IMG/VR virus record: IMGVR_UViG_3300006736_000045
Span: 1-32,366 of that record
Source of the DNA: a virus
DNA length: 32,366 nt
Direction: 5' to 3' (one strand)
The translations under genes and the position numbers were made by a program. Below the pieces are notes generated by a model. It did no database searches, was not told the DNA's origin, and saw only the letters and a list, made by a program, of their open reading frames with translations. Positions 8,507-17,050 of the stretch are shown here, in pieces (positions within the stretch are counted from its first letter, which is position 1; each line of letters opens with the position of its first letter).

Positions 8507-9847
8507 ATGGCAAATTTGACAGGTGGCAGCTTTAAGCGAATAAGTCCACAAGATATCTCAAACAAACAGTCGACCCTAAACCAACTTGTCGACGTCGTAC
8601 AGGAAGACGTTTCTGGTTCTGCTACTAGAAAAAAATATCAAGTCTTCGTCACTGGCGGCGTAGGTCCCGGAGTCACGAGCTCCCTATTTCAAACCGTATA
8701 CGACCAAGACTTCTCTCTCCAGACTGCTAACCCCATCTTCGACATGACTGTGGGCCTGTACCAGTCCGGAACTACGGTCACCGCCGCGAAGACTGGCCAG
8801 GACGGCACCGGAAAACTCTTGTTTTCCTCCCAATCCCTGATGATGAGAGAGAAGGTCGACGTTTACAAGCAATTCGCTGCTAATCTTTTAGGCGATGCCG
8901 GGCGAGCATTCTTCGCGCCGTTCAACGCTCCATCCACCACCGACCCGACCGACCCGGGTGGGATCAGTAACCAAGTTAACGAGGCTCTGTTCGTTTCCTT
9001 CAAGAGGTTGTTCTCTCGGGATAAGATCAAGAGAGAGACGTTCGCGACGAGGATCTACCGTAGCGGTGTCCTGGACGGCTCTCCTGCCACCGGACTTTAC
9101 GAGCCCGGCGTTGCCGGCACACCCGGCATGGACAACGGCGAGGCCAGAGTCCTCCAAGGGTATACGGGCTCTAACATCTATAGGACTTCCACCTCAGGCA
9201 GCGCAATCTTCAGCGACATCGGGGCGGCAGGCAGTGTGCTATCGTCCTTCGGCGGCGGCGTAGGCAACATAGTGAATGCTGCGAACACAGCTGAGACGGT
9301 GGGGCTGATGTTTTACGATGCAGGCACGGCCGTGTTCGACATGAAGAAACTGTTCTTCTGGGATCAGCACATGAGCGGTGCCATCCAAGCCATGGCGACT
9401 GCAAACACCGTCAACGGTGCGACCATAGCCACTGGATACTCCGTCATGGGAGCCTCTGCGTCCAACGGCAAGGCGCAGCTCATCCCTGACTTCTTGGTGT
9501 CTGGTTCCATTGATCAGATCGTCGACCACGTTGCTTCGACCAGGTTCCAGTCCGGATCTTTGACTGCTGCGACTTTCCAGAATGCGACTAACATAAACTC
9601 TACCCTCATCTTCTGTCGAGCTACAGCCGATGAGTTCAACTATTCGTCGAACCCAACTTTCACGACCGACAACAGGATTGTAGTGATAGATCAGGGACAA
9701 GATGATACTCAGCGATCCTTTACGTTCCCGACGACTGTAGGATTGCATGATGAATTTGGTAACTTATTGGCTGTGGCAAAGATGTCCAGACCGATAGAGA
9801 AGAATGACGAAAAGGATATTACGTTCAGAATACGTTTAGACTTTTAG
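8507..9847 (+). CDS. Tail/baseplate-type structural protein (446 aa)
   Basis: The ATG start has GAAGGTG about ten bases upstream and follows the previous stop by 17 bases. The N-terminal region (about residues 1-190) is mixed. It includes DQDFSLQTANPIFDMTVGL and a helical segment with EALFVSFKRLFSRDKIKRE. The middle is rich in Gly, Ser, Thr and Ala. The last roughly 60 residues (SSNPTF..., TVGLHDEFGNLLAVAKM, then FRIRLDF) match the end of the downstream 829-residue protein. This terminal domain resembles ones I recall in structural proteins of T4-like marine phages. A baseplate or tail-tip role is inferred from context, not demonstrated. Confidence 0.65.
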   Translation: MANLTGGSFKRISPQDISNKQSTLNQLVDVVQEDVSGSATRKKYQVFVTGGVGPGVTSSLFQTVYDQDFSLQTANPIFDMTVGLYQSGTTVTAAKTGQDGTGKLLFSSQSLMMREKVDVYKQFAANLLGDAGRAFFAPFNAPSTTDPTDPGGISNQVNEALFVSFKRLFSRDKIKRETFATRIYRSGVLDGSPATGLYEPGVAGTPGMDNGEARVLQGYTGSNIYRTSTSGSAIFSDIGAAGSVLSSFGGGVGNIVNAANTAETVGLMFYDAGTAVFDMKKLFFWDQHMSGAIQAMATANTVNGATIATGYSVMGASASNGKAQLIPDFLVSGSIDQIVDHVASTRFQSGSLTAATFQNATNINSTLIFCRATADEFNYSSNPTFTTDNRIVVIDQGQDDTQRSFTFPTTVGLHDEFGNLLAVAKMSRPIEKNDEKDITFRIRLDF

Positions 9848-9881
9848 TCGGTTTTCGCTGGATGCAAAAAAGGCGAGCTGA

Positions 9882-12371
9882 ATGTCTATCATAAACTTAA
9901 CGAAAGATTATTTTCAATCCCTAAAACTCATTACGAACCCTCGTCGTACTTTTTCATCTTCCTCTGCTGGGGTGACGGGCAGCGTCGCTCTTTTCCCCGA
10001 TGCGTCTTCCGGCGTCAAGGATCTTTATCCTACATACGGAGAAAGCTCCGGATCTTGGGGTGGAGCACAGATAGAGGAATTCCGAAACAATTTAGTTCAG
10101 TCGATTGCTGGTAATCCGGATGGCGATTGGGACAGCGCTTTCGTTCAATATATGGACCTAGTAGGAAGTGCTTCTGTTCCTGTACGGTCGTCCAAGAGAC
10201 AAGAGGTTCTGCGGTTTACACCCGGCGTGACGCTGGATAAGACGTTCATGAAAAAGAACGTGGTGAAGAACATTCTTTTCCCCTATTACAGGAACTTGTA
10301 CCGCAGCGCACAGTGGAATTACACAAATTATAACTGCCTCAATTTCGTCACCGGAGGTAATCTTCCTACGGACTCTGTGCTCATCTACCCGGCCGGTACC
10401 GGGAGCGCGTTGGGCGAAGATGAAAATCCGTACGGAACTGCAGCCACTGGGTTTACTTTTGATTTCTATATAAATCCTCGATACAGCTCAACCAGGCCTG
10501 GAGACGAGTATACTGCCGGCACCATCCTACATATGTCTTCTTGCTTTGCGTTGAGTCTGGTTACCGGAAGTTCCATGGGCGCTGATGGTAAACCGGACGG
10601 TTTTCGGCTACTTCTGCAATTGAGTTCGAGTGCAGACATTCCTCCACGCAGATGTGCCATATCGGGAGATGCTGTTACGACTCCATCACCCGGCCAAAAT
10701 TCCACGTGGGCTTTCGTGTCGAAGGATAATTCGCTCAAGAAGAACAACTGGCATCACGTCGCTGCTCGTTGGGGCGGCCCTTCTGCCAACAACGGCACCG
10801 GCTCTATATTGATAGACGGAGTTCACAATTCCGATTTCGTCGTAAACACTCCCACTAGTAGCATTATGCAGGTTACATCCAGCGGCACCTCTCTGTTAGA
10901 TCCTGACGCACTATTTGTGGGCAATTACTACGAAGGCACCAACTACGGAGCTAACGCGATAGGGTTATTCTTCAACCCGGCAGCTAGTAGAGACGAGGGA
11001 GTCGTCAGCTATTCGGACAATTACCCCAGCGAAGACCCCGCCGCTTTTTCTTTTGCGCACCCCCTGAATGCAGAACTGCATGACATAAAGATTTTCAATA
11101 AATACAAACTTGAGGGAGAGATAAGAAGCAACGCTTCGGTAGGGTCCAAACTAACGAGCGATCTGATATTTTACGTGCCACCGCTTTTTACCAAAGACTC
11201 GCGAAAGAGGTATGTCCTCCAAACGCCTTTTTACAGTGCCACCGGTTCTTCCGAAGATCCTTTCAACGTCGCACTAGCATTCGGAGTGGGTGGTCTTAGC
11301 ATAAACTTAGAAAACTTTACTAAGGAATTTGTAACCAATCAGTTTCCCAGACTTTTTAATCTATCTGCTTCTAGGATCGACACGCAGGTCAATATCCCGC
11401 GTACTGCCGATTATCTTCTTTACGAATCTGGCTCTTCCGTAAAGAGGAACCTTACGATCACGCCTTGTGATAACGGCAAGTTTTTTCCAAACTTCGATCT
11501 ACTCAAGACGGTGCCTTCTTCGGGAGTCACCAACATATCCTCGGGAACGACGTCTACAGACCAATATACCGGCGTCTTCGACGACAGGTTTGTAGACGCA
11601 TTCGGTTCTTTGGATTTTTCCATCATCGATCTTTCGAGCATGGTAGATACCGGAATGTTGGCTTCGGGTACCATGATACCCACTCGTACAACATTGGACG
11701 ACGAAAATCCAGAAAGCACAGGGTTCGAAAATGACGGTTCTTTACTGGTTCCTTTGGAGGGGGCCACCCCGGAAGACCCAGGAGTAGCTCCAGGAAATAT
11801 TTTGACTGTGCTGCAGAGGACGGAAGACCCCAGTTCTAACCAGGTTGTATTTTTTGATATCTCGAATATGTTTTATGGTGATCGCATCAAACCTAAAACA
11901 TTGGTGATAGAGGACCTAAGCGTTACCGGCTCCGCCGGGCGCATGAGTTTTAAGTTCAAGGACGACGGACGCGGTAACCTGTACCGAGCCGACAGCCCTC
12001 CACCACATCCCACCTGGTCTTCCGTTGGAAACGTTTTGTACGAAGAAGGGATCATAGTAATAAAGACTCCACATGCACCGTTTTTCGGTAAGGACTCCTT
12101 TAAAGTGAGTTTCCTAGGCGAAAGAAACGTGTACGTCTTGGAGATACAGGTACCTCTGAACACGTCTGCATTCAACTCCTCCAGTAACCCAACTTATTTA
12201 GAGATGGCTCCTTCCAATTATCGCAATGATACTGCAAGAAAGTTTACCTACATCACCGGCTTAAATCTCCACGACGACAACATGAACGTCATCGCTAGAG
12301 CGAACTTGGCCCAACCGATAGTGAAAACAGACTCGGATAAAATGGTGATCAAACTAAGGATCGATTACTAA
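9882..12371 (+). CDS. Tail/fibre structural protein with LamG-like domain (829 aa)
   Basis: The ATG is preceded by AAGGCGAG. Residues about 190-415 read as a LamG/concanavalin-like jelly roll: FTFDFYINPR strand, GTILHMSS, the diagnostic NNWHHVAARW (288-297), GSILIDG (307-313), and a closing LHDIKIFNKYK (399-409). Such domains bind sugars or pack in fibres and baseplates. The C-terminal about 60 residues (SSSNPTY..., ITGLNLHDDNMNVIARANL, KLRIDY) are homologous to the end of the 446-residue protein upstream. The two genes therefore probably share an attachment mode in the particle. The stop and the next start overlap as TAATG, marking translational coupling to the resolvase gene. Receptor binding is possible but unproven. 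Confidence 0.72.
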   Translation: MSIINLTKDYFQSLKLITNPRRTFSSSSAGVTGSVALFPDASSGVKDLYPTYGESSGSWGGAQIEEFRNNLVQSIAGNPDGDWDSAFVQYMDLVGSASVPVRSSKRQEVLRFTPGVTLDKTFMKKNVVKNILFPYYRNLYRSAQWNYTNYNCLNFVTGGNLPTDSVLIYPAGTGSALGEDENPYGTAATGFTFDFYINPRYSSTRPGDEYTAGTILHMSSCFALSLVTGSSMGADGKPDGFRLLLQLSSSADIPPRRCAISGDAVTTPSPGQNSTWAFVSKDNSLKKNNWHHVAARWGGPSANNGTGSILIDGVHNSDFVVNTPTSSIMQVTSSGTSLLDPDALFVGNYYEGTNYGANAIGLFFNPAASRDEGVVSYSDNYPSEDPAAFSFAHPLNAELHDIKIFNKYKLEGEIRSNASVGSKLTSDLIFYVPPLFTKDSRKRYVLQTPFYSATGSSEDPFNVALAFGVGGLSINLENFTKEFVTNQFPRLFNLSASRIDTQVNIPRTADYLLYESGSSVKRNLTITPCDNGKFFPNFDLLKTVPSSGVTNISSGTTSTDQYTGVFDDRFVDAFGSLDFSIIDLSSMVDTGMLASGTMIPTRTTLDDENPESTGFENDGSLLVPLEGATPEDPGVAPGNILTVLQRTEDPSSNQVVFFDISNMFYGDRIKPKTLVIEDLSVTGSAGRMSFKFKDDGRGNLYRADSPPPHPTWSSVGNVLYEEGIIVIKTPHAPFFGKDSFKVSFLGERNVYVLEIQVPLNTSAFNSSSNPTYLEMAPSNYRNDTARKFTYITGLNLHDDNMNVIARANLAQPIVKTDSDKMVIKLRIDY

Positions 12372-12934
12372 TGATACTTCTGGGGCTGGATATCTCTACC
12401 GCTGTGGTTGGATGTTGCATTATAGACACAGAACTGCCCCCTAGGGACAGATTGCTTCATGCGTACGCGATCGTATTGTCTAAAAAAAACGGCCTTTACT
12501 CAAAGGCTGATCACGTAAGAGATGAGTTTTTGCAACTCAAGAGAGGGTTTTCCATTGATCAGGTGCTGGTAGAAGAGAATCTCCAAGCCTTTCGCCGCGG
12601 TCTGTCTTCCGCGAAGACACTTTCTACCCTAGCAAAGTTTAATGGGATCGTATCTTTTTTGGCTCAAGACGTATTAGAGGTACCAGTAGAGTTGATAAAC
12701 GTCAACAGCGCGCGTGCCGCTGCTAAGGTAAAAGTGGACAGAAAAATAGACGTCGATGCAAAGCAGCAGGTGTTGAATGCGATCTCTGGAAGAGAGGAGT
12801 TCAAAGGGTATCAATGGCCTACTAAGACCTTGAAATCAGGGCCCAGGAAAGGCTTGACCATAAATGCTCCTGAGTGTTTTGATATCGCTGATGCCGCTGT
12901 GATCTGTCTCTCCGGTCTGAGTACTGAACATTAG
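12371..12934 (+). CDS. ruvC-like: RuvC-like Holliday junction resolvase (187 aa)
   Basis: The protein opens with MILLGLDISTAVVG, the first strand of an RNase H/RuvC fold with the catalytic Asp at residue 7. The second acidic position lies in VLVEENL (E68/E69). The final pair is in CFDIADAAVICL (D171, D174) before the C-terminal helix. The length and D...E...D..D spacing fit RuvC-family resolvases, which cut four-way junctions; in a T4-like phage such an enzyme would debranch DNA before packaging. T4 uses the unrelated endonuclease VII (gp49), so this is an alternative solution. The start overlaps the upstream stop as TAATG. A related RNase H-fold nuclease with another DNA target cannot be excluded. 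Confidence 0.82.
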   Translation: MILLGLDISTAVVGCCIIDTELPPRDRLLHAYAIVLSKKNGLYSKADHVRDEFLQLKRGFSIDQVLVEENLQAFRRGLSSAKTLSTLAKFNGIVSFLAQDVLEVPVELINVNSARAAAKVKVDRKIDVDAKQQVLNAISGREEFKGYQWPTKTLKSGPRKGLTINAPECFDIADAAVICLSGLSTEH

Positions 12935-12940
12935 TGTTAT

Positions 12941-12959
12941 ACACGTAAAATTAACGTGT
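12941..12959 (+). promoter_or_regulatory. Small hairpin overlapping the primase start codon
   Basis: ACACGT (12941-12946) and ACGTGT (12954-12959) can form a 6-bp stem with a seven-base A/T loop. The 3' arm includes the first two bases of the GTG start at 12958, and no Shine-Dalgarno is visible upstream. This could limit initiation or act as a translational operator. A 6-bp inverted repeat can also occur by chance. Confidence 0.3.
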
Positions 12960-13908
12960 GAATTATAGACGCGATATAAAGCAGCTGCTTAACAAGGCTT
13001 TTGGGGGAGGGACCCCTTCTCGCGACGGGATAAATTATTCTCTTAGGTGTCCTACTTGTAACGACACCGACGCGTCCAAAAGAAAACTAGTCGTGCGTCT
13101 CGACGACGGCCGATTCCACTGCTGGGTGTGCGAGACCAAAGGCGGAAATATCCTCAGGCTGATAGGCAAATACAGGCCTGAACTAGTTCGTAATATTAGC
13201 TTAGAGTTTCGATCCGACGACCCGCCCGATGATATTCGCGAGAAAGTAGAGCTTCCAAAAAACACGGTGCTGTTAGGAGCGGTGGGAGATAAAACGGACC
13301 CCGACATAAAAGCAGTCTTTAATTACCTCCAACGACGCGGCGCGACTCGACGGGATATGTTAAGGTGGAGGATGCTTTCTTGTTCTACCGGTCGTTTCCG
13401 TAGGAGGGTTATCATACCATCTTTCGACGATTGTGGCGAAATTAATTTTTACGTTGCGCGCACAATAGATCAAACAAAAAAAATGAAGTATTTAAATGCC
13501 CGAGTCTCTAAAGACGATGTTGTCTTTAATGAAATAGACTTGGACTGGAGTAAGGAAATAATCTTAGTAGAAGGCGTTTTTGATGCCATAAAATGCCCAG
13601 AGAATGCTGTTCCAATTTTGGGCTCCAGTATTTCCAAGAACTCTGCACTGTTAAAGAAAATATCGACGCATCAAAGCCCCTGTGTAGTATCTCTCGATCC
13701 TGATATGAAACACAAGGCTTTTGCTTTAGCCGACTCTCTGGTCTCCTTTGGGTGCGACGTCAAAATCGCTTTTGCCCCTCCAAGACAAGACGTAGGCTCT
13801 ATGGAAAAATCGGACGTGCGTAACCTATTGAGTTCCGCCGCGATTTACAATGATATGATGAGAATATCGCATAAGATAAATGGGATAAAATCCGGATCGA
13901 TTTTTTGA
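12958..13908 (+). CDS. gp61-like: DNA primase, T4 gp61 / DnaG type (316 aa)
   Basis: The protein makes RNA primers for lagging-strand synthesis, working with a replicative helicase that is outside the window. An N-terminal zinc-binding motif has CPTC (C31, C34) and CWVC (C55, C58), matching the CHC2-type domain. A TOPRIM core follows, with EGVFDA (E205) and the SLDPD acidic pair (D247, D249). The 316-residue length is close to T4 gp61. The start is GTG with no clear Shine-Dalgarno, and a hairpin covers it. The gene is followed within eight bases by the Mre11-Rad50 fusion, so the two are probably co-transcribed. Confidence 0.92.
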   Translation: MNYRRDIKQLLNKAFGGGTPSRDGINYSLRCPTCNDTDASKRKLVVRLDDGRFHCWVCETKGGNILRLIGKYRPELVRNISLEFRSDDPPDDIREKVELPKNTVLLGAVGDKTDPDIKAVFNYLQRRGATRRDMLRWRMLSCSTGRFRRRVIIPSFDDCGEINFYVARTIDQTKKMKYLNARVSKDDVVFNEIDLDWSKEIILVEGVFDAIKCPENAVPILGSSISKNSALLKKISTHQSPCVVSLDPDMKHKAFALADSLVSFGCDVKIAFAPPRQDVGSMEKSDVRNLLSSAAIYNDMMRISHKINGIKSGSIF

Positions 13909-13915
13909 GTAAATA

Positions 13916-16900
13916 ATGAAATATAAATTTGCGCACTTCGCCGATGTTCACTGGCGGGGGCTTAGCCGTCACCTCGAGTATCGCCGCGCGTTCAGTAGGT
14001 GTTTTGAGGAACTTCGTCATGAGAATGTTGATGCTATTTTCGTCGTAGGGGACATAGTACACTCCAAGACCCAGGGGATATCCCCAGAGTTGATTGATAG
14101 CCTATGCTGGTGGTTCAGAGAGATGGCCGAGATGGCTCCCACATACGTCACGCTGGGAAACCACGACGGCTTAGTTCTCAATAAGGACAGGGAGGATGCT
14201 ATAGGTCCAATCATTAGAGCTCTGGATCATCCACAGCTGCACTTGATAAAAATGACTGAAAAGGTGTCTTTCGATGAGAATATCGACATAAGTAACTTTT
14301 CTTGCTTTGATGAGACTAGTTGGCCAAATATTTCTCCAACCGAGGGAAAGATGAACGTTGCGTTGTTTCACGGCGCAGTACGCGGGAGCAAGACCGACAT
14401 AGACTGGGAACTGGATGGTGAAGTTGAAGCCAAGATGTTTGATGGCTATGACTTTGTGTTCTTGGGCGATATCCACAAACATCAATTCCTCGACGAGGAG
14501 AGTAGGATAGCATACTGTGGGTCGACCATACAGCAGAATTTCGGCGAACTTCCCGGTAAGGGATTTCTTCTGTGGGGGATAGATTCGAGCGACGAGTACG
14601 AATGTAAGCACGTGGAAGTTCCTCATGACAGGCCGTTCGTGACCATCGACTGGATGGGTAACGTGACGAAAACTATTGATGAAGCCGAGGCACACCCAGA
14701 CCACGCTCGCTTTAGAATAAAGACTACTCAACCGATAAGTCAAGGAGAGATAAAGCAGCTTTATAGCGCGCTGAAGGAGTTCAAGAGTGCTTCGGAGATA
14801 GTGATGAAGCATGAACCGCAACGTGTCGTCACTGATTTCGACACTGAGGCTTCTACAGACTCACAGAACCTGCAAGACCCTAGGTTTGTGTCACGCATGA
14901 TACAGACGTACTACCAGAAGGCAGGACTTGGTAAAAAAACTAAAGAGCGATTAGACGAAATGCTACACCGGCTATGGAAGACCGCGATAAAGTCAGATTC
15001 TTACCCTGCCGGCAGATGGTCACTGAGATCCGTAGAGTTCGACAACACGTTCGGTTATACCAAAGACAATCGTATAAATTTTGATTCAGCAGATGGTATC
15101 GTAGGAGTTTTTGGAAAAAACAGGATAGGAAAATCCTCAATATGCGGGACTCTCATGTACAGTCTGTTCAATGCAACGGACCGCGGGCCCATTTCTAATC
15201 TCCACGTAATCAACACGAGAAAAGGGCATTGTAAGGTTCGTGCTGTGATCAGCAAGTCTGGAAAAAATTATCTCATAGAACGGCAGACGGTAAAGAAGCA
15301 GGCTCGGAATGGAAAATTGAGCGGTGTGACGCAACTTAATCTATTTGAGGTGGACGATGATCAAAAGATCATAAAAGACCTTTGCGGTGAGCAGCGCCGA
15401 GAGACTGAAAAAATCCTTAGAAAGATTGTGGGTACGGCTGAAGATTTTCTACTCACTTCTTTCGCTGCCCAGGGAGAGATGAATTCTTTTCTAAAGCAGA
15501 AGGCTTCCTCAAGAAAAACTGTCTTATCTAAATTTTTGCAACTCGATGTTTTTGAGAAGCTGCACGAAGCAGCAAAGGAGGAGAGTCTTGCAGTTAAACA
15601 ACTGCTTAAGAGTGTTCCTGAACGTGATTTTGATGTCGCCATAATCGACCTTAAAAACAAACTCTCAACAAGGGAGAACGAGAGACAAACCGTCTGGGGC
15701 AGGTTGGAAAAATTCCGGCGCCGCGCGCGTGAGCTAGAGGTGACTTTGGCAACGAGGTCGGACGGTAACTTAGTGACTAAATTTGACGTGCAACAACAAG
15801 AGGAAAAGGTAGAAAAATTATCGGCCGAGGTGGAGAGGAGAGGCCTGACTGAAAAAATATTGACGGAGGAATTTGCGGTTTTAGAAGACAAGCTGGTAAA
15901 ACTGTCCTCTTTTAAGAAAGATTTCCCCCTCGTAGATCTCAAGTCGTCGCTGGAAGAACAGAGGCAGCTGGAAACAAGTACGTCCAGTATAAAGCACGGT
16001 GTAGAGAAAGAAAAGCAAAAACTAAAGAGTTTGGAGAATCAGGTGGCAAGGCTAACGGATGTTCCCTGCGGAGATTCGTTCCCAACGTGCCAATATATCG
16101 TCAGTGCACGAAAAGCAAAAAAGAAATTAAACACTCAAGAAAAAAAGATCACTGAGTTGAGAGAGGATCTTTCGGCTACACGCAAGTGTCTAAAGAAGCT
16201 CTTAGATCAAGATCTGGAAAGCAAGCTCGATAAATACGACGTTCTTCTATCAAAGCATAGTAAGATGGAACTTGAAAAAAGCCAGCTTCAGATGACGTTG
16301 GCTAACGAGAGCGCCGATTTTAAAACTGCGCAGGAGACGTTGGAAGTAGAGGATCACCGGCTTGACGAAATGAGAGCCAACCTAGCAACTGATGACGCGG
16401 CCGCTCAAGTTAAACAGCTTCGCGAAAAATTAGATTTGTTTAGGGAAAAAATCTCTATGGACGAGACAAAACACGCCGCCGTCTCTGAGACTATAGGCCT
16501 TCTTTCCTCCGACATCTCTAAACTAAGAAAGGAAAAACACAGGTTTAGGGACCTGATAGAAAGCTGGAAGGTTTTTGACTTGTTCCTGCAAGCGACGTCT
16601 AAAAACGGAATTCCGCTAGAAGTCATAAGGTCAAGACTGCCTGAGATCAATGCTGAGATAGCAAGCGTACTGCAAGGCGTGACTGGCTTTACTGTTGAGC
16701 TTGAGTCGGATGAGGGGTCCAACGATATGGATATTTATATCAACTATGGAGACTCTAGAAGGATAATCGAGTGTGCGTCCGGTATGGAGAAGATGATGTC
16801 TGCCTTGGCCCTTAGAGTGGCGCTGATAAATGTATCGTCTCTACCTAAATCCAGTCTTCTAGTGATCGACGAGGGTTTCGGTGCTTTGGACGGAGCCAAC

Positions 16901-17050
16901 GTTGAAGCATGCGGTAGATTCTTGGAGGCGCTAAAAAAGTGGTTCAAGACTATATTGGTTATTTCTCATGTAGATGCCGTAAAAGACGGGGTAGATAACG
17001 TGTTGGAGATTGAACGTCGAGGAGTGGATTCCCATGTCGTATTCGGCTAA
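13916..17050 (+). CDS. gp47-gp46 fusion: Mre11-Rad50 (SbcD-SbcC, gp47-gp46) fusion recombination nuclease (1044 aa)
   Basis: One uninterrupted frame encodes both subunits that T4 makes separately as gp47 and gp46. Residues 1 to about 340 are the Mre11 phosphoesterase: ADVHW (D10, H12), GDIVH (D46, H49), GNHD (81-84), FHG (H152) and GDIHKH (184-189). Residues from about 368 are Rad50: Walker A GKNRIGKS (400-407), Q-loop near Q519, and coiled coils at about 550-710 and 730-880. A hook region with C718 and C725 lies between the coils. The ABC signature is SGMEKMM (955-961), Walker B is LLVIDEG (981-987), and the H-loop is at H1018. The complex resects DNA ends for recombination-dependent replication. 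The linker (about 340-367) shows no stop or internal start signal. Confidence 0.95.
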   Translation: MKYKFAHFADVHWRGLSRHLEYRRAFSRCFEELRHENVDAIFVVGDIVHSKTQGISPELIDSLCWWFREMAEMAPTYVTLGNHDGLVLNKDREDAIGPIIRALDHPQLHLIKMTEKVSFDENIDISNFSCFDETSWPNISPTEGKMNVALFHGAVRGSKTDIDWELDGEVEAKMFDGYDFVFLGDIHKHQFLDEESRIAYCGSTIQQNFGELPGKGFLLWGIDSSDEYECKHVEVPHDRPFVTIDWMGNVTKTIDEAEAHPDHARFRIKTTQPISQGEIKQLYSALKEFKSASEIVMKHEPQRVVTDFDTEASTDSQNLQDPRFVSRMIQTYYQKAGLGKKTKERLDEMLHRLWKTAIKSDSYPAGRWSLRSVEFDNTFGYTKDNRINFDSADGIVGVFGKNRIGKSSICGTLMYSLFNATDRGPISNLHVINTRKGHCKVRAVISKSGKNYLIERQTVKKQARNGKLSGVTQLNLFEVDDDQKIIKDLCGEQRRETEKILRKIVGTAEDFLLTSFAAQGEMNSFLKQKASSRKTVLSKFLQLDVFEKLHEAAKEESLAVKQLLKSVPERDFDVAIIDLKNKLSTRENERQTVWGRLEKFRRRARELEVTLATRSDGNLVTKFDVQQQEEKVEKLSAEVERRGLTEKILTEEFAVLEDKLVKLSSFKKDFPLVDLKSSLEEQRQLETSTSSIKHGVEKEKQKLKSLENQVARLTDVPCGDSFPTCQYIVSARKAKKKLNTQEKKITELREDLSATRKCLKKLLDQDLESKLDKYDVLLSKHSKMELEKSQLQMTLANESADFKTAQETLEVEDHRLDEMRANLATDDAAAQVKQLREKLDLFREKISMDETKHAAVSETIGLLSSDISKLRKEKHRFRDLIESWKVFDLFLQATSKNGIPLEVIRSRLPEINAEIASVLQGVTGFTVELESDEGSNDMDIYINYGDSRRIIECASGMEKMMSALALRVALINVSSLPKSSLLVIDEGFGALDGANVEACGRFLEALKKWFKTILVISHVDAVKDGVDNVLEIERRGVDSHVVFG

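Noticed and set aside
9882-12371. Diversity-generating retroelement target in the LamG/fibre-like gene
   Set aside because: No reverse transcriptase and no template-like repeat of the gene's 3' region is visible in the window.
15361-15942. 193-codon minus-strand frame
   Set aside because: It is the Ser/Leu-rich antisense of the Rad50 coiled coil, a common artefact of Lys/Glu-rich genes.
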